Assembly (NCBI GenBank): GCA_964349835.1
Contig: CAYGID010000002.1
Span: 1-64,000 of the forward strand
DNA from: JAQVSH01 sp964349835
Lineage (GTDB): Bacteria > Bacteroidota > Bacteroidia > Bacteroidales > UBA4181
DNA: 64,000 nucleotides
Reading direction: 5' to 3'
Position 1 is the stretch's first letter. Each line of letters starts with the position of its first letter. Below the pieces are notes generated by a model, which worked only from the letters and a program-made list of their open reading frames with translations, had not been told where the DNA came from and did no database searches. Both the position numbers and the translations under genes were made by a program. This document shows positions 26,058-34,330 of this stretch, piece by piece.

Positions 26058-28043
26058 TTACAATTCGTAGCGCACAAACACTTCGATGGCTTGGTATTCG
26101 GCCATGCCTAGTTTGTCGTACAGCACAGCGGTTGCATGGTTCCGGTCTTCCGCCCTCTGCCAGAATTCACGGCTGTCGGAGCCCGGAAACATGGGGCCGT
26201 TGTTTTGTGATTTGTGTTTGTAGATGGCTTTCCTTTTGGTCATCACCTCTTCGGGGCTCAAAGGCACTGCCATATCGACCTGATCGATGTCCCACTCCTG
26301 CCATGCGCCGCGATAGAGCCAAATGCGACAATCTGCAAACCAGGGTTCGTTTTTTAATCGATTGAGGGCCTCCAGAATCACATTCATACAGACCCGGTGA
26401 GTGCCGTGAGGGTCGGAAAGGTCGCCTGCCGCGTAGATCTGATGAGGCTTTACCTCTTGCAGCAGTTTCATGGTAATCTCAACATCCTCTTCGCTGATGG
26501 GTGCCTTTTGAACGGTACCTGTTTCGTAGAAGGGGAGGTCGAGAAAATGGATTTGTCCTTCGGGAATACCGAAATAGCGGCAGGCAGCCTTAGCCTCACC
26601 CCGACGAATTGTCCCCTTCATGAGTCTTACCTCAGTGATATCGGGATCGCTGGCATTTTTGTTTTCCAGAGACTCCTTAACACTCTGGTACAACTGTTGG
26701 ATATCGAGTCCGTCAGTCTGGCAGATGAGGCGAAATTCATTCATTGCATCGAGGTTGCTCACCACGTCGTCGTCGCTCACGGCAATGTTACCCGAAGTTT
26801 GGTAAGCCACGTGTACTTCGTGGTGTTGCTGAACTAAACGGGCAAAGGTGCCTCCCATCGAGATGACATCGTCGTCGGGGTGGGGGCTAAACAACACTAC
26901 TCTTTTGGGGTAGGGGAGTGCCCTCTCCGGGCGTGTAGAGTCGTCGGCCAGGGGTTTCCCGCCGGGCCATCCCGAAATGGTATGCTGCAAATCGTTGAAA
27001 ACCTTAATGTTGATGGAGTGTGCAGAGCCCATTTCCACAATCAAATCGCTCATGCCGTGGTCGTTGTAATCGCGGTCGGTGAGTTTCAGGATCGATTTGC
27101 CAGTGGTTTGGCACAACCATACTACCCCTTTACGAACCAAGCGGTCGGTCCAGTTGCACTGCCCTACCAGCCAAGGCGTTTTTACGCGACAAAGTTCTGA
27201 GGCTGCCGAATGGTCGAGGTAGACCGTGGCATTCATGTGTTGTTGCATGAAGGAAGTGGGAACGGCATCGGTAACCGCTCGCTCAATGGTGTTCTTTGTC
27301 ACTTTGGTTTTTCCTTCGCCCCAGGCCATCATGATGACCCGTTTTGCCTGTAAAATGGTGCGGATGCCAATGGTGACTGCCTTTTGCGGCACATGCTCCA
27401 TCCCAAAAAAGTCGGAGGCCAGAGAGATTCGGGTTTGTGTATCGAGGTGCACCAATCGGGTGGGCGAATTGATCATCGATCCCGGTTCATTGAAGATTAC
27501 GTGTCCTCCTTTGCCCAATCCGAGCAACTGTATGTCGATTCCTCCCAGCGCGGCAATCTGCTGTTCGTACCTTTCGCAGAAACCGGTTATTTGGTCGGGC
27601 GAAAGGGTACAGTCAATGGTGTGAATGTTTTCGGCAGGGATGTCAACCAGCGAGGTGAGACGACTCCGCATGTAGGCATCCTGACTTTGAATGGCCTGGG
27701 GGGAGATGGGGTAAAATTCGCCCGCCAGAAAAATATGTACGTTTTTAAAACTGAGGGTCCCTTTTTGGTACATTCCCACGAGTTCAGCGTAGAGCTCCTC
27801 GGGCGAAAAACCGGTCACAATACCCAACACACAACTTTTCCCCTCCAACTCACGTTTTTGGATGAGCGAGGAAACCTCTCCGGCAATCTTCCGGGAGGCC
27901 TCCTCTGCTGTTCCAAAGATGCGGGTAGGAATCTTCTCGTAACGGGTAATCCCCTCCGTCCTGGCGGGTTCTTTCCACACGGAATCCTGTTTCAGGCGGT
28001 ATGTGTACGTAGGGACAAAGGGTTTTTCCTTCGTCTGCTTCAT
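26058..28043 (-). CDS. NagB-like / PIG-L deacetylase-like fusion protein
   Basis: 661 residues. Residues ~35-275 form a glucosamine-6-phosphate deaminase-like domain: GIVTGFSPEELYAEL as phosphate loop, then GLGKGGHVIFNEPGS. Residues ~380-640 form a PIG-L/LmbE domain with SPHPDDDVISMGG (His388-Pro-Asp-Asp) and DPHGTHRVC as zinc ligands. The architecture matches the Bacteroides 'putative glucosamine-6-phosphate deaminase-like protein' family. Aligned to E. coli NagB, the catalytic Asp72 position is Gly108 (FLAGEF for NMDEYV) and Asp141 is Gly179, while the His143 and Glu148 equivalents (His181, Glu186) are kept. Ordinary deamination is therefore doubtful. The PIG-L half could deacetylate an N-acetylated sugar. 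The BlaI-type gene lies 54 bp upstream. Confidence 0.85.
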   Translation of the reverse strand: MKQTKEKPFVPTYTYRLKQDSVWKEPARTEGITRYEKIPTRIFGTAEEASRKIAGEVSSLIQKRELEGKSCVLGIVTGFSPEELYAELVGMYQKGTLSFKNVHIFLAGEFYPISPQAIQSQDAYMRSRLTSLVDIPAENIHTIDCTLSPDQITGFCERYEQQIAALGGIDIQLLGLGKGGHVIFNEPGSMINSPTRLVHLDTQTRISLASDFFGMEHVPQKAVTIGIRTILQAKRVIMMAWGEGKTKVTKNTIERAVTDAVPTSFMQQHMNATVYLDHSAASELCRVKTPWLVGQCNWTDRLVRKGVVWLCQTTGKSILKLTDRDYNDHGMSDLIVEMGSAHSINIKVFNDLQHTISGWPGGKPLADDSTRPERALPYPKRVVLFSPHPDDDVISMGGTFARLVQQHHEVHVAYQTSGNIAVSDDDVVSNLDAMNEFRLICQTDGLDIQQLYQSVKESLENKNASDPDITEVRLMKGTIRRGEAKAACRYFGIPEGQIHFLDLPFYETGTVQKAPISEEDVEITMKLLQEVKPHQIYAAGDLSDPHGTHRVCMNVILEALNRLKNEPWFADCRIWLYRGAWQEWDIDQVDMAVPLSPEEVMTKRKAIYKHKSQNNGPMFPGSDSREFWQRAEDRNHATAVLYDKLGMAEYQAIEVFVRYEL

Positions 28044-28097
28044 GATAGTTAATTCTGCAAATTATGAATACTCTGAACCAAAGTCGTTTGCCGGAAT

Positions 28098-28478
28098 TTA
28101 TTTGCCGGAAGCAAGCGAACGGTTAATCTTGTCGAAATCGGTAATCTCGCACTTTGCGCTTTTGGCAAGCGCTTCGAGCAGCAACCGAACGTCGGCTTCA
28201 AAAAAGTTCTTTGCAATGTAGCGGATTTGTACATTGGCATAGTCCTTTTTGGAGACAAGAGGGAAGAATTCATACCGACTCCCGCTCTTTGCATGGCCCA
28301 CTACCCCTTTCTTTTCGAGCGACCGGAGTAGAGAGGCTACAGAGGTATACACAGGCTTGGGCGCGGGATACGCTTCGATAATATCATAGATAATGGCCTT
28401 TTGTACAGACCATAACACTTGCATTAACTCTTCCTCGGGAAGGGTCATGCGCAACATCTGGTTTCGCTTTGTTCTCAT
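28098..28478 (-). CDS. BlaI/MecI-family winged-helix transcriptional regulator
   Basis: 126 residues. The winged-helix region reads LPEEELMQVLWSVQKAIIYDIIEAYP then VYTSVASLLRSLEKKGVVGHAKSGSRYEFFPLV, the standard BlaI/MecI DNA-binding fold, followed by a helical dimerisation tail. Family members repress by binding a dyad operator and are usually inactivated by a BlaR1/MecR1 sensor protease. No BlaR1 gene is adjacent. It is 54 bp upstream of the NagB/PIG-L fusion in the same direction, so it may regulate that gene or itself. The signal is unknown. Confidence 0.88.
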   Translation of the reverse strand: MRTKRNQMLRMTLPEEELMQVLWSVQKAIIYDIIEAYPAPKPVYTSVASLLRSLEKKGVVGHAKSGSRYEFFPLVSKKDYANVQIRYIAKNFFEADVRLLLEALAKSAKCEITDFDKINRSLASGK

Positions 28479-28678
28479 AATTAGTGAGTTAAAAGGTGAT
28501 AAAAGTTGATTGCAAAAACTGTTGCAAGATACGAAAAAAATGCCCCGACCGTAGTAAAAATTGCATCTTTCTTACAGATAGATAGTTTACGGGCGAATAC
28601 GAATTAAATAGCAATACGCATATAAAGGGTAACCCCGCACAAATGACATGGTTTTGAGGCCGTTTGTATGCAAATGAA
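28479..28678. other. Intergenic region upstream of the BlaI-type gene
   Basis: About 200 bp of A+T-rich sequence without an open reading frame of note. On the minus strand GTATCTTGCAAC near 28523-28534 is a weak -7-like element 45-55 bp upstream of the BlaI-type start. No clear dyad operator was identified by eye. Confidence 0.4.
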
Positions 28679-28711
28679 AAAGGGTTACAAGTTTTTGGCT
28701 TGTAACCCTTT
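28679..28711. terminator. Hairpin terminator downstream of tRNA-Arg
   Basis: A perfect 13-bp stem, AAAGGGTTACAAG / CTTGTAACCCTTT, with a T-rich 7-nt loop. It begins 10 bp past the 3' end of the minus-strand tRNA-Arg, and the arms carry A and T tails. Confidence 0.8.
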
Positions 28712-28720
28712 GTATTTCAG

Positions 28721-28794
28721 TGGACCCAGAGGAATTCGAATCCCCAACCTTCTGATCCGTAGTCAGATGCTCTATCCAATTAAGCTATGGATCC
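28721..28794 (-). tRNA. tRNA-Arg (anticodon ACG)
   Basis: Minus-strand cloverleaf: acceptor GGATCCA paired with TGGGTCC (one G-T wobble), D-arm GCTT/GAGC, anticodon stem TCTGA/TCAGA with loop CTACGGA (anticodon ACG, read as ICG after A34 deamination), and T-arm GGGGA-TTCGAAT-TCCTC. The discriminator is A and CCA is not encoded. It decodes CGU, CGC and CGA. Confidence 0.96.
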
Positions 28795-28982
28795 TTTTTT
28801 CACGGGTGCAAATGTACATGTTTTGGCTCATTCTCCAAAATTATCCTGAGTCGATTTTTGGATTGTGGCTTTTTTTTTGTTGCCTGACTTTTTTGGTCTG
28901 TTTCTTGCGAAATCTTTCGTTATTTTGGCATATCAGATGGTTTGGTGCCCTCTGTGCTGTTGTTGCCTATCCTTTACGCCTT

Positions 28983-30086
28983 ATGAAAGTTACCCAAAAA
29001 GGGCTTCTTTATGCCCTCGTGATTGTTGTTGTTGCTGTGATTATTCTCTGGCCCCGCATTTCGCGTTCGCTCTTTCCCGAATCGCCGGGAGTCGGACCAG
29101 AACCCTCTCCGCGCGGTTCGGCTGCTTTAAGAGAGCCGCTTCAGGTTGAGGCGGTTGTAATTACACCGCAGAACCTCACGGATGTGGTTCGAAGCGTGGG
29201 AACCCTGCTCCCCGAAGAGGAGGTGGATCTTACTTTCGAAAGCTCGGGAAAGATTACGGAGATTCTCTTTGAGGAGGGCGAAATGGTTAAAAAGGGCGAT
29301 GTGCTGGCGCATATAAACGATCGTCCCCTTCAGGCTCAATGGCAAAAGCTGCAGGCACAACAGAAATTGGCCTTGTTGCGCGAATTCCGCCAGAAGGCCT
29401 TGCTCGAAAAGGAGGCGGTGAGTCAGGAGTCATACGATCAGGTGGCTACCGAACTGGAGGCCATTGAGGCCGACATGGCACTGGTGCAGGCCCGCCTTTA
29501 CGAAACAGTGCTACGGGCTCCTTTCGACGGCACAATCGGGCTCAGGCTGGTGAGCGAGGGGCACTATGTGACCCCCTCGACCAAAATCGCAAAGCTAACC
29601 AAGATTTCTTCTCTGAAGATCGATTTTGCCGTTTCTGAGCGGTATTCACGGATCATTGGTAAAGGAACTCGTTTGTCGTTTACCCTCGACGGCGATTTAA
29701 ATGAGTACAATGCCGAGGTGTATGCGGTTGATTCGCGTGTGGAGGAGACCATGCGAACCATGATGGTAAGGGCACTCTTTCCGAACAAAAATACTCAACT
29801 CTTCCCGGGGCGTTTTGCCTCTATCCGGATTGTTCTCAATCAATTAAACGATGTGGTTGCCATTCCCTCCCAAGCTATTATTCCCGAGCTCGGCAAGGAG
29901 ATTGTGTTTGTATATCGTTCGGGGAAAGCTGAGTCGCGCGACATCTCTATCGGCTTACGCACAGAGTCGCAGGTTGAGGTGAAGGATGGCTTGTCGTTTG
30001 GCGATACCCTCCTTACCAGTGGTATTCTGCAGCTGCGCCAAAATTTGCCGGTTGTTATTTCACGCATCAATCAAACTAATTTATGA
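28983..30086 (+). CDS. RND efflux periplasmic adaptor (membrane fusion protein)
   Basis: 367 residues from ATG 28983; the open frame extends upstream through the tRNA region and is not real there. An N-terminal membrane anchor is followed by barrel-sandwich halves: LTFESSGKITEILFEEGEMVKKGDVL, an alpha hairpin (LALLREFRQKALLEKEAVS), then APFDGTIGLRLVSEGHYV, and beta-barrel and membrane-proximal domains. It bridges the inner-membrane pump to the outer-membrane channel. Its TGA overlaps the next ATG as ATGA at 30083, and the TolC gene follows the pump, so this is a complete tripartite operon. Confidence 0.94.
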   Translation: MKVTQKGLLYALVIVVVAVIILWPRISRSLFPESPGVGPEPSPRGSAALREPLQVEAVVITPQNLTDVVRSVGTLLPEEEVDLTFESSGKITEILFEEGEMVKKGDVLAHINDRPLQAQWQKLQAQQKLALLREFRQKALLEKEAVSQESYDQVATELEAIEADMALVQARLYETVLRAPFDGTIGLRLVSEGHYVTPSTKIAKLTKISSLKIDFAVSERYSRIIGKGTRLSFTLDGDLNEYNAEVYAVDSRVEETMRTMMVRALFPNKNTQLFPGRFASIRIVLNQLNDVVAIPSQAIIPELGKEIVFVYRSGKAESRDISIGLRTESQVEVKDGLSFGDTLLTSGILQLRQNLPVVISRINQTNL

Positions 30087-32938
30087 GCCTTTCATCGGTC
30101 AGTGTTCAGCGGCCGGTTTTGGCCACGGTGTTGAATCTGGTGATTCTGATTTTCGGGTTTCTGGGGATGACCTATTTGGGGGTACGGGAGTTTCCCAATG
30201 TGGATCAACCCATTATTTCGGTAAGAACCTCTTACCCCGGGGCCAATTCGGATGTCATCGAAAATCAGCTTACCGAACCGCTCGAACAATCGATTAACGG
30301 GATTCCCGGAATTCGCTCTCTCACCAGTGTTAGTAGCCAGGGAAGCAGCCGAATCATGGTGGAGTTCGAACTCGAGGTCGATATGGAAACGGCTGCTAAC
30401 GATGTCCGTGAGAAGGTTTCGAAGGCGCAGCGTTTTTTGCCACGCGATGTGGATCCCCCAACCGTCGAAAAAAATGACGCCGATGCCTCTCCCATTCTGA
30501 TGCTTGCTATTTCGAGCGATCAGCGGAACATGCTCGATTTGTCGGAGATTGCCGAACTTACCTTTAAGGAGCAGTTGCAGACCATCTCCGGAGTCAGTTC
30601 GGTGATGATCTGGGGACAGAAGCGCTACTCCATGCGTCTTTGGCTCGATCCGGTTAAGATGGCTGCACGCGGGGTAACTCCTATGGATGTGCGTACTGCA
30701 ATCGGACGCGAGAATGTGGAGTTGCCTGCCGGTAAAATTGAAGGGAACACCATGGAGCTTTCTATTCGGACCCTCGGATTGATGTCGCGGCCTGAACAGT
30801 TTAATAACCTGATTATTAAGAAAGATAGCCGGAGTGTGGTTCGTTTTCAAGATATTGGCTGGGCCGAGCTGGGACCCGAAGACGAATATGGCGGCATGAA
30901 GCTGAATGGAATACCTATGGTGGGTTGTGCCATTGTGCCTCAGCCCGGGTCTAATCATATTGCCATTGCCGATGAGGTGTATCGGCGACTCGAACTGATG
31001 AAAAAGGATATTCCCGAAGATGTGAACGTGATGATTGGCTTCGACAATACGCAGTATGTGCGCGCCTCTGTGAATGAGGTGAAGGAGACCATCTACATTG
31101 CCTTCGTTCTGGTGGTATTAATCATCTTCCTCTTCCTTAGAGAGGGGCGGATTACCCTCATTCCGGTTATTGCTATCCCTATTTCGCTCATCGGAACCTT
31201 CTTCGTGATGTATTTGATGGGCTTCTCTATTAATGTGCTTACGCTTTTGGCCATTGTGCTTTCGGTGGGGTTGGTGGTAGATGATGCCATTGTGATGGTA
31301 GAGAATATTTATGTGAAGATTGAGTCGGGCATGCATCCCCGGCAGGCAGCTCTGGCGGGTTCGAAAGAGATCTATTTTGCTGTGATTGCTACCACCATTA
31401 CCCTGGTTTCGGTCTTTTTCCCCATCGTATTTATGCAGGGAATGACAGGGCGCCTTTTTAAGGAGTTTGCCATTGTAATGGCAACTGCCGTGGGAATCAG
31501 TTCGTTTGTGGCCCTTTCGTTTACGCCCATGGTTTCGTCGTTGATTCTGAAAAGGACCGATAAACCCAACCGGTTTTATCGCAAAACAGAGCCTTTCTTT
31601 GTGGCTCTGAATGCGGGTTATTCGCGTTCTTTGAACCGGTTTCTCAAGTTTTGGCCCGCTTCGGTACTTTTGTTTGCGGTGTCTATTGCAACTATTGTCT
31701 TCCTCTTGAAACAAATTCCGGCTGAGTTGGCTCCCCTTGAAGACAGGTCGCAGATTTCGGTCAATGTAACGGCTCAGGAGGGGGCAACCTATGAGTATGT
31801 GCGCGATTATATCGAAGATCTGCAGTACACGGTCGAAGATGTGGTGCCCGANNNNNNNNNNNNNNNNNNNNNNNNNNNNNNNNNNNNNNNNNNNNNNNNN
31901 NNNNNNNNNNNNNNNNNNNNNNNNNNNNNNNNNNNNNNNNNNNNNNNNNNNAAACCTGAGGTGCAGGTGCATATTAACCGCGACAAAGCCATCCAGATGG
32001 GCATATCGACCGAGGCCATTTCGCAGACCTTTCAGCTCGCGTTGAGTGGTCAAAGAATGGGCTATTTCTATATGAACGGTAAGCAGTATCAGATTTTGGG
32101 TAAGCTGAATCGGCAAGATCGGAGTTCGCCTGTCGATCTTAAGAACCTCTATGTAAAAAATAGTAGTGGCGAGATGCTTCAGATAGACAACTTTATTTCG
32201 CTACAGGAATCTACAGCACCACCCAACCTCTACCGATACAATCGGTTTATGTCGGCCACGGTTTCGGCCAATCTTGCACCCGGGCGAACGCTGGGAGAGG
32301 GGCTGGAGGAGATGGATCGCATTGCTAAAGAGTCGCTCGACGATACCTTTCGTACTTCGCTGGCCGGTGAGTCGAAGGAGTTTAACGAGAGTTCTACCAG
32401 TCTGGTTTTTGCCTTTGGGCTTGCCCTTGTACTTATTTTCCTGGTTCTTGCTGCCCAGTTTGAGAGCTTTAAAGATCCTCTGATTATCATGATAACAGTG
32501 CCTCTCGCTCTGGCGGGTGCGCTTTTGTTCATGTTCCTGGGCAACCAGACCATGAATGTTTTCAGCCAGATAGGCTTGATTATGTTGATAGGCTTGGTTA
32601 CAAAAAACGGCATCCTCATTGTGGAGTTTGCCAACCAGCGTAAAGAGCAGGGTTTGACGCGCGATGTGGCCATCAGGGAGGCTGCTGCTTTGCGTCTTCG
32701 TCCCATCCTGATGACCAGTTTTTCGACGATTCTCGGGATTTTACCGCTCTGTTTTGCCAGTGGGGAGGGATCTGCAGGGCGAATGGCTATGGGACTGGCC
32801 GTTGTGGGCGGGGTTTCGGTAGGAACGCTGCTTACGCTCTATATTATTCCTGCGGTATATCTCTTTATCTCAACCAAAACCGAATATATCAGAGCCCGCA
32901 ATATGAAGGCCATGAAATCGGAAAATAGTGTTCAATAG
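30083..32938 (+). CDS. RND-family (AcrB/HAE1-type) efflux pump permease, interrupted by an assembly gap
   Basis: 951 codons as drawn, 34 of them undefined. Signatures include SVQRPVLATVLNLVI, YPGANSDVIENQLTEPLEQSI, GLVVDDAIVMVENI (TM4 Asp pair used for proton relay) and GLVTKNGILIVEFAN. It is a trimeric inner-membrane proton-driven exporter. The gap at 31852-31951 falls in the periplasmic porter region. Comparison with the usual ~1030-1050 residues suggests the missing segment is near 120 residues, far more than the 33 drawn. The substrate is not predictable. It overlaps the adaptor gene by 4 bp. Confidence 0.94.
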   Translation: MSLSSVSVQRPVLATVLNLVILIFGFLGMTYLGVREFPNVDQPIISVRTSYPGANSDVIENQLTEPLEQSINGIPGIRSLTSVSSQGSSRIMVEFELEVDMETAANDVREKVSKAQRFLPRDVDPPTVEKNDADASPILMLAISSDQRNMLDLSEIAELTFKEQLQTISGVSSVMIWGQKRYSMRLWLDPVKMAARGVTPMDVRTAIGRENVELPAGKIEGNTMELSIRTLGLMSRPEQFNNLIIKKDSRSVVRFQDIGWAELGPEDEYGGMKLNGIPMVGCAIVPQPGSNHIAIADEVYRRLELMKKDIPEDVNVMIGFDNTQYVRASVNEVKETIYIAFVLVVLIIFLFLREGRITLIPVIAIPISLIGTFFVMYLMGFSINVLTLLAIVLSVGLVVDDAIVMVENIYVKIESGMHPRQAALAGSKEIYFAVIATTITLVSVFFPIVFMQGMTGRLFKEFAIVMATAVGISSFVALSFTPMVSSLILKRTDKPNRFYRKTEPFFVALNAGYSRSLNRFLKFWPASVLLFAVSIATIVFLLKQIPAELAPLEDRSQISVNVTAQEGATYEYVRDYIEDLQYTVEDVVPXXXXXXXXXXXXXXXXXXXXXXXXXXXXXXXXXXKPEVQVHINRDKAIQMGISTEAISQTFQLALSGQRMGYFYMNGKQYQILGKLNRQDRSSPVDLKNLYVKNSSGEMLQIDNFISLQESTAPPNLYRYNRFMSATVSANLAPGRTLGEGLEEMDRIAKESLDDTFRTSLAGESKEFNESSTSLVFAFGLALVLIFLVLAAQFESFKDPLIIMITVPLALAGALLFMFLGNQTMNVFSQIGLIMLIGLVTKNGILIVEFANQRKEQGLTRDVAIREAAALRLRPILMTSFSTILGILPLCFASGEGSAGRMAMGLAVVGGVSVGTLLTLYIIPAVYLFISTKTEYIRARNMKAMKSENSVQ
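31852..31951. other. Assembly gap of exactly 100 N inside the RND permease gene
   Basis: One hundred N, a placeholder size. The flanking coding sequence stays in the same frame, and homologues predict about 360 bp of missing sequence here. Confidence 0.98.
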
Positions 32939-32946
32939 GTGCTACT

Positions 32947-34263
32947 ATGTGGGTTAAGTTATTTTGTATTGCTTCTCTTTTGTTCTCAGTGCCTTTACTT
33001 CGGGCACAGGAGATTCTCACTCTGAAGGAGTGCCTCGATGCAGGCTTGCAGAGAAACTATTCGTTGCAGCTTCTCCGTTTGCAGGAGGCAACGGCCAAAA
33101 ACGAAAACAGCCCGGGCAATGCCGGCAAATTGCCCACAGTGAACCTGAATGTGCCCTATTCCGGGTCCTTTCTCTCAACCGAAAGGTGGTTGCGCGAAGG
33201 GGGGCAGTCGGGACCTGATGCTTCACTTAATCAAAGCCTGAACCCCAATGTGAATCTCACCTACTCGCTTTTCGAAGGGTATGCGGCCCGTTTTTCGTCC
33301 GATAAGCTCCGTTTGCAATATGAGGCAGCTCAGTTACAAACCCGGAAGGGGGTAGAGGAGTACATGGCGGGCCTTATTTCTGAATACTATACACTTCTAT
33401 ACCAGTTGCTTCAACTGGAGAATGTAAAAAGTTCGGTAATCCTTTCGAACGAGCGCGTGCAGATTGTACGCGACCGTTATCAGTTGGGATCCGGTTCGAA
33501 ACTCGATCTGCTTCAGGCTCAGGTCGACCTGAATGTGGATAGTTCCAAACTGGTATCGCTCTACGAAACGGTGGCTGCTACCCGCATCAGGTTACGTGAG
33601 ATGATGGCCGATGACCGTCTGAGCCAGCCCTTTCTTCCGGCCGATACCCTCATTCCGGTAAACAAGCAGCTTGTTGCCGATACCCTTATGGTGTTTATGC
33701 AGCAGAACAACGCTTCGCTGTTGGCTGTAAAATATCAAAAAATGGTGTCGGAGGCCGACTATGCTCTGGTTCGGTCCACATCTTACCCCTATATGCGGGT
33801 CAATGCCTCTTTGGGTTCGCAAATGAGTGGCTACAGCAAAGGGGCCACCGAGAGGCAGCTGGTTTTTGGCCCGTCGTTTGGCATCTCCATGGGCATGTCG
33901 CTTTACGACGGCTTGAACCAGCGGCGCAGGCTTCGTAATGCGCAAACGCTTCTGGAGTCGCGCGATGTGATGATTAAGGAGACTGAACTAGCCCTTAGAG
34001 CCGATTTGATGACACTTTTTACGGCTTACACCAATAATCTCTACCTGATGGAGTTGGAGGCGCAGAATATTACGGTGGCCAAGGAGAATCTCGACATTGC
34101 CAAGGAGCGGTATATGTTGGGAGACCTCGCCGGAATTGAGATGCGTGAGGCACAGCAGCAATGGCTTGATGCCCGGCAGCGCAGAATTTTAGTGAACTAT
34201 CAGGCAAAACTGGCCGAAATCTCGCTATGCCAGTTGACGGGGCAGTTAACCTTGTATCTGTAG
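32947..34263 (+). CDS. TolC-family outer membrane efflux channel
   Basis: 438 residues with a signal peptide ending LLRAQ. LTLKECLDAGLQRNYSLQLLRLQ is the classic start of mature OEP/TolC proteins. Two structural repeats of long coiled-coil helices are visible (YQLGSGSKLDLLQAQVDLN in the first and RYMLGDLAGIEMREAQQQWLDA in the second). It is the outer-membrane duct of the tripartite RND system, 8 bp after the permease gene. No lipobox is seen. Confidence 0.93.
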   Translation: MWVKLFCIASLLFSVPLLRAQEILTLKECLDAGLQRNYSLQLLRLQEATAKNENSPGNAGKLPTVNLNVPYSGSFLSTERWLREGGQSGPDASLNQSLNPNVNLTYSLFEGYAARFSSDKLRLQYEAAQLQTRKGVEEYMAGLISEYYTLLYQLLQLENVKSSVILSNERVQIVRDRYQLGSGSKLDLLQAQVDLNVDSSKLVSLYETVAATRIRLREMMADDRLSQPFLPADTLIPVNKQLVADTLMVFMQQNNASLLAVKYQKMVSEADYALVRSTSYPYMRVNASLGSQMSGYSKGATERQLVFGPSFGISMGMSLYDGLNQRRRLRNAQTLLESRDVMIKETELALRADLMTLFTAYTNNLYLMELEAQNITVAKENLDIAKERYMLGDLAGIEMREAQQQWLDARQRRILVNYQAKLAEISLCQLTGQLTLYL

Positions 34264-34330
34264 TCGTTTTCTTTGGCTTTTGGCGTATCTTGCGGCCCTT
34301 AATGAGCTCATAATTTAGCATTGTGTAAAG

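Noticed and set aside
28098..28478. Beta-lactam resistance operon suggested by the BlaI-type gene
   Set aside because: No BlaR1 and no dedicated beta-lactamase lies beside it; the serine hydrolase fold at 49268-52315 is distant and fused to GH3.
28668..28982. Upstream extension of the efflux adaptor through the tRNA-Arg region
   Set aside because: The frame is open by chance across a tRNA and terminator; the family-like N-terminus begins at ATG 28983.
30083..32938. RND permease shorter than normal, considered a natural truncation
   Set aside because: The missing part coincides with the 100-N gap, and both N- and C-terminal transmembrane domains are intact.
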